Below, one piece after another: positions 59,112 through 64,000 of a stretch of 64,000 bases of DNA. Positions within the stretch are counted from its first letter, which is position 1. The number at the start of each line of letters is the position of its first letter. The position numbers and the translations under genes were made by a program. This DNA is from Anthopleura xanthogrammica. Taxonomy: Eukaryota > Cnidaria > Anthozoa > Actiniaria > Actiniidae. The notes beneath the pieces were generated by a model. It saw nothing but the letters and a program-made list of their open reading frames with translations. It was not told where the DNA came from and did no database searches. The stretch covers positions 882,157-946,156 of the forward strand of contig OZ025212.1 of assembly GCA_964019055.1 (NCBI GenBank), in the 5' to 3' direction.

Positions 59112-62100
59112 GCTTGATGATCTCGACTAACTCCACTCGATTGCTATACCGTTCTCTCTATCTCTCTCTTCTCAACTAAACTAGACTCCAAAGTAACGAC
59201 TACAAGTAGTTGTTTACATGGCTTCATAACTAGAACATCACTCAAGCAGAGTAAAAACATCGTTATATACATCAAACTATCTTATATTGCCCGAATCCGC
59301 TCGAGTGACCACGAAACAATGTCTCCAAGTCGAGGTTAGACTTGATGTGTTCATACATTAACTGTATTTTATCAACTTCAACCTCGATTTGGAGCCATTG
59401 TTTCGTGGCCACTCGAGCAGATTCGGGAGAGGTCCATTGCGTTTGAAAACCGATATTTATAGAAGAATTCCAAATTCCATACACGCGAGACTTACCAAAC
59501 TAACAGGGTAACCAGGAAACATGTGGCAAGGCTCTTAGAAGGTTAAAGTTGGTAACTAACCTAATAACTAGAAATAATTAAAGCTATCCCTTGAGTAGTT
59601 GATTACGAGATGGTTGATGGTGTAGGCACATGGTAAACTAGATGTTTACATCTCATTTATATATAAAAAGAAACAGATTCAAAACGTAAAATACTTCTTG
59701 ATGAAATTATGGTTTCCTAGCTGCTTCAAAAGACAAAATTTTAGGAGTCTTAAGCAAAGAATATTTGTACGATAACGTGATTCTAAACGCAACTTTCGCG
59801 GAGAATTTATGTATCAAAGTTGCGTCTTCAAATGTCTTCGATAAAGGAACTGAATAACTACTTATTTTCTTCGTTTCATTTGATCAAAAGAAAAGCGTTT
59901 TCAGTTAATGTCACTGGAGAACGGAAACGACATTTCAAACCAAGTGAAACAATTGTGTTTGAATTTACTAGGAAATGAGTAAAACGCGTTCCCCACGTGC
60001 AAGCCTCAAAAGCAATAACTCATAAAATGTTGTGTTAATCTTGGACGCGTTGAGGACGTCAACTATAGGATTTTCAAGTCTCTTTCTCGAGGGTTGCAGT
60101 ACTTAAGACAATGAAAAATAAGCGAAATCGCCTTAGCGACTGCGTGAGTTTTTTGTGGACGTTAATAGCTTTGAGAACTAGGCGGATTCCGCGATACGTT
60201 TTAATCTTAACTGAAAATAAGGAAGAGGAAAAATTGAAAGGAAAGAAAGAGAGAAAGAGAGGGATAGGAAAAACAGGCGTAAATAATCCTTTAAAAACCT
60301 TAGAATTTTGACCCCCACGCACTACAGAACTGACCGCTTGTCTTCAGTTCGAAAAAACCTGACATTTAATCTAGAAGATTTCGTTCGGGAACACTCGACT
60401 TGTGTTTCCTTGAAAAATATTATAACAGGGATTTACGTATCGTAACAGAGTTCTACGAGTTTTTGGGTTTTGTAACAGAGTTTTAAGAGTTTATACGGTT
60501 TCTAGACAAATGTAGGAGTACTGTAGAATCAAAGCTCTTAGGTTCTCTTCGGCTTTGTTTCAAACACGGTCGGTCAAGAATGACGTAAAGGATATTGGTA
60601 CTCAAGCTGATTGAAGAGGATAGACATTATGGACGAACTGTTAGTTGTTTAGTTTCAAGTAGCTTGGGATTTTTGGTCTATAGTTGGACGCTGTTTGAGT
60701 GTCATTAGGAACATAATGGGATGGAAAAGTAGGAAAAAGAGAAAAAATTGAACAAAGAAATAGCACAGCCTGTTAAGTGGGACTGAGCTTTTCGATTTCA
60801 AAGCGAAGACGAGGAATTGAAAATCGCGAGGAAAATAAGAATGAATAAATAGTTAAGAACTTAAAGTAAGAAAGATTGGATTTGAATTAAATAAAAAAGG
60901 ACACCCATGACGAAGTAAGATAACGCGGATAAGACGAAAATTAAGAAGAAATTCAAATAGTAAAATATTTTTCAAAATATTGGTATATTTCCAGGGAAAA
61001 TCTTGAAATAACTGAAAAAAAAATATGAGGAAGAAGGAAAAAAACAGTGAAAGACAAAAATAGAAACTGAAAGAGAAGAACCGAGAACTCACCACAACCG
61101 GCACTAGTTCGTCCGTTATCAACACATATGATATATTATCGCTCAACAAACATCACCCGTTTGCTTCCTACCTATTAGATAGTACGATTCCCATTTAGTA
61201 ACTTGATCACTTGTTAAACAATGACAAGCGCAATGCTCCTATATCCAGTAAACGGTTTGGGCATAATTGACCAAGTACGGAATATTAATATGCACCTGAC
61301 AGCACGTGCACAGGAAGAAGCGACCATTCTCGCCTGTGCCTAGCTACCAATAAAAAAAACCCAGTCATTAACGGACGCCAATAAAAGGGGAAGACCCCGC
61401 GAAAAGATCAGAGAGATCCTCAAGACGATTCGTGACGAATCCATTGCGACAGGCGGAGATATACCAAGAAATATTTCACTCCCGAGTGACGCAGGGCTGG
61501 TGAAAATGAACGGGTTAAAATTTTTGGTAACTCTTGTCGTGTTTAGTGGTATTGTAATCCAAAGTGTAGAAGGATTCACCAGTGCTTATGGACATTCTAT
61601 TCGACTAAGTCACAAAGCTAAACCTGATCCTCAAAGAGAGAGAAGACTAACTACAGTTCGGAGCTATATTTCACAGGTTAAACGACAAGAAAGCAATGAG
61701 GTAGGGCTGAGAACTTTTTTATCTTTTCCACTATTTCGTTTCCTAGACATACTAAAAAACGTAAAAACTTTAGTATTTTTCTTGCTTGCTTTCCTTTCTT
61801 TCTTCCTCTGTTTAATTTTTTCTAACATTTATTTTCTTCTTTCTTCCATTTCTTTCTCTTTTTTCACTTCTGTTTCTTTCTTTTCTTTCATATTCAATTT
61901 CTTTCTAGTTTTCTTTCTTTCTTTCCTTCCAACTTTTTTCCTTCTTTCTTTCCCTTCCACTTTTTTCCCATCTCTTTCTCCCTTCATATTATTCACTTTA
62001 ATATTTGATTTTGGAAAAAAAGGTTAAAATATAAATCATAAATTACTGAATCGAGAAACGAATAATTTCTTAACATGGAAAAAAATGGAAAAAAAAAACA

Positions 62101-64000
62101 AAAAAAAAACTGAGGAAGAATTCGAAAGATAAAACGCCCTATTTGAGATGGCTTACGATTCCGCCCGACAATAAACCGTAAATTCTATTTACAGAACTCA
62201 TTAAAAGGAAAAAAATAGAACTAATACTAATACTAGCGGACGCATAATGACAGACAAAAATAGTTTCAATTTGGATGTCAAAATGTATCCACTCATAACG
62301 TTAACCAAAAACAATACATTCGCTTTCAAGACGTTTATTCAATTTCCAGACTTTTTATTAGCCAATCCATTAAAATTGAGATTTTTTTCACTTTTCGTTT
62401 TTTCGATTTGGGGGCGAGTTTTGTGAAAAACCTTTTTAAAATTTCATCGACAGTTCTTAAATTTTTTATGTCAAACCAAGAATCGAGAATATTTTGGATT
62501 CGTGGTCAGTTTTCGGAAAAGTCTGGCCAAATATTTGATAATTATTACATAAAATAACTCGACGTAAACGAAGTTAGTTGATTGAGTCATAATAAACTAA
62601 AAGTTCTCACAGATTTGAGGCTAAATAGCTCGAACAGCATCCAATTCACTATCAATAAACACTGGGTTGTCTTCAAAGAATAGAAGCCGAGGGAGGTAGC
62701 AATGGTTCTGCCGAAGTTCCGTTATTTGTCTCCTCGGCTTGAATGACATCGAGAACACACTCATAACTACCTAGTTTATTGATTGTTTTTACGCTTTCAG
62801 GGCGCCTCAGAAGAAAGGCGAAAATCTATAAATGAATTGACAATTCCATTGAACGTTTGACATAAAGAAGCTGCTGTTAAAATGTCTTAACTATTTTTCA
62901 TGAATTTGACAGCTCAAAGCACGCTTGTGAGCGAAGGAAACTTGACTGAAAAAAGTTCTTTTTGAAACTTGTCTAGGGGAGAATGACAAAAACTAAACAC
63001 TCTCTACAATTAGTGATACTCTAGGTCTTGAAGAGGGACGATAAGACATAGTTTTTAGGCATTTCTGGATTTAATGAGTTCTCAAGCATTGATCATTCAA
63101 AAGCGAGCCATAACGAAAGATGCAATCAATAAGCAAAAGTGACAAAAGTGACTCTTTGTAAAAAATAAAAAAAAGAGCGTTTTACCGGTGTGAAAAATGA
63201 AGGCGGAACACCAAAAAGGAAAAATATATTAATGAGGATAGACAAAACTTGAATATCTAAAGTATACATCGCTGCACGAATTTCGAGTTTTTAGTCAAGT
63301 TGATTTTTTGTTAGAAAGTTTGAATGACACAAGAAATAATTTTTCCTCTTTCCAACATTTCTTTTTTTAAATACTTACATATCCTATATTTTGTTTCGTA
63401 CAATATTATATCGGTGTAAACCTTAATTCGGCGTTCGTTCCATACAGCTCCACACATTTCTTTTAACAGATATACAAGGTCGCTTTTCTTTGTATTTTCC
63501 CACTATTTAGAACTAAATCTTACCATTCTTCACAAATCAACGGTATAAAAATAAAATAATTTGGCTTCGAGCCTTAGTATTTTTGCCGCGCTATCTTACC
63601 TAGTCTGAGTGGTGATAGTCTCGTCAAAAAAAAAAAAAAAGATTTCACAGAATTTGCCAGTTGTTTTCGATCATATTTTAACCGACTGTCCTAAACTCGA
63701 GTCTTTGAAACATGACTTTATTCTGAATATATAGAATAATGTCCTTGCCTAAGGGGCCGGTAGTTTGTTGGCGTTTAAACACAATCGATTGCTAAGCCTT
63801 TAGTTCTAACTTATCGTAATTTTGATAACTACTTTGCTCGTTGTAATACAAAAAGTTTACTGAATTCTTACGATTTTATTTTACAAAGAAATGAAACTGT
63901 TAGTTAATTATCCAAAGCTGGGGAGTAAAATAATTACTTGACTGTGTTACAAAACGATCTGGCGGAGCTTCAAAGACGATAAATGGCCTATTTGTCTTAA

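Overview
The window is nuclear DNA of an animal, most likely an anthozoan cnidarian (sea anemone or coral). Genes are split by GT-AG introns and the DNA is AT-rich. It is crowded with short foldback elements, tRNA-derived SINEs, long simple-sequence arrays and an R2-like retrotransposon fragment. The proteins are metazoan (BRF1, an SLC3 heavy chain, a C16orf89 homologue). The phylum is inferred from repeat style and protein similarity, not proved. I rebuilt exons by hand from splice sites; in every multi-exon model the exon lengths and phases add up to an open frame.

Layout. 1-4989 (-): N-terminal half of an S9 oligopeptidase, ten exons, running off the left edge. 5505-7670 (+): intronless 721-residue mitochondrial helical-repeat protein, divergent from the peptidase across about 515 bases. 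10195-13189 (-): three-exon SLC3 (rBAT-like) amino-acid transporter heavy chain. 14717-21782 (-): complete 14-exon BRF1, the TFIIIB subunit; its intron 10 is almost entirely a GGGAT pentanucleotide array. 24205-28574 (+): eight-exon secreted cysteine-rich protein of four repeated modules, family not recognised. 31309-34886 (-): four-exon C16orf89-like protein with a predicted C-terminal membrane anchor. 35256-36637: a 33-bp minisatellite. 37268-62860: a sparse region of about 25 kb with four small genes for short secreted precursors (one minus, three plus), interleaved with an R2-like retrotransposon remnant, nested foldback elements and several microsatellites.

The left half holds ordinary cellular genes: peptidase, organelle RNA factor, nutrient transport and Pol III transcription. 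The right half looks accessory. Its peptide genes share one plan: a signal-peptide exon, basic cleavage-like sites, a phase-0 intron and a short terminal exon. Three of the first exons are exactly 195 bp, and two of these are clear recent duplicates. The fourth gene has a terminal exon with a two-cysteine segment between KR and RKR, as in a peptide-hormone precursor. This cluster and the modular cysteine-rich protein are the best candidates for undescribed biology. No expression data or database search was available, so small exons are predictions.
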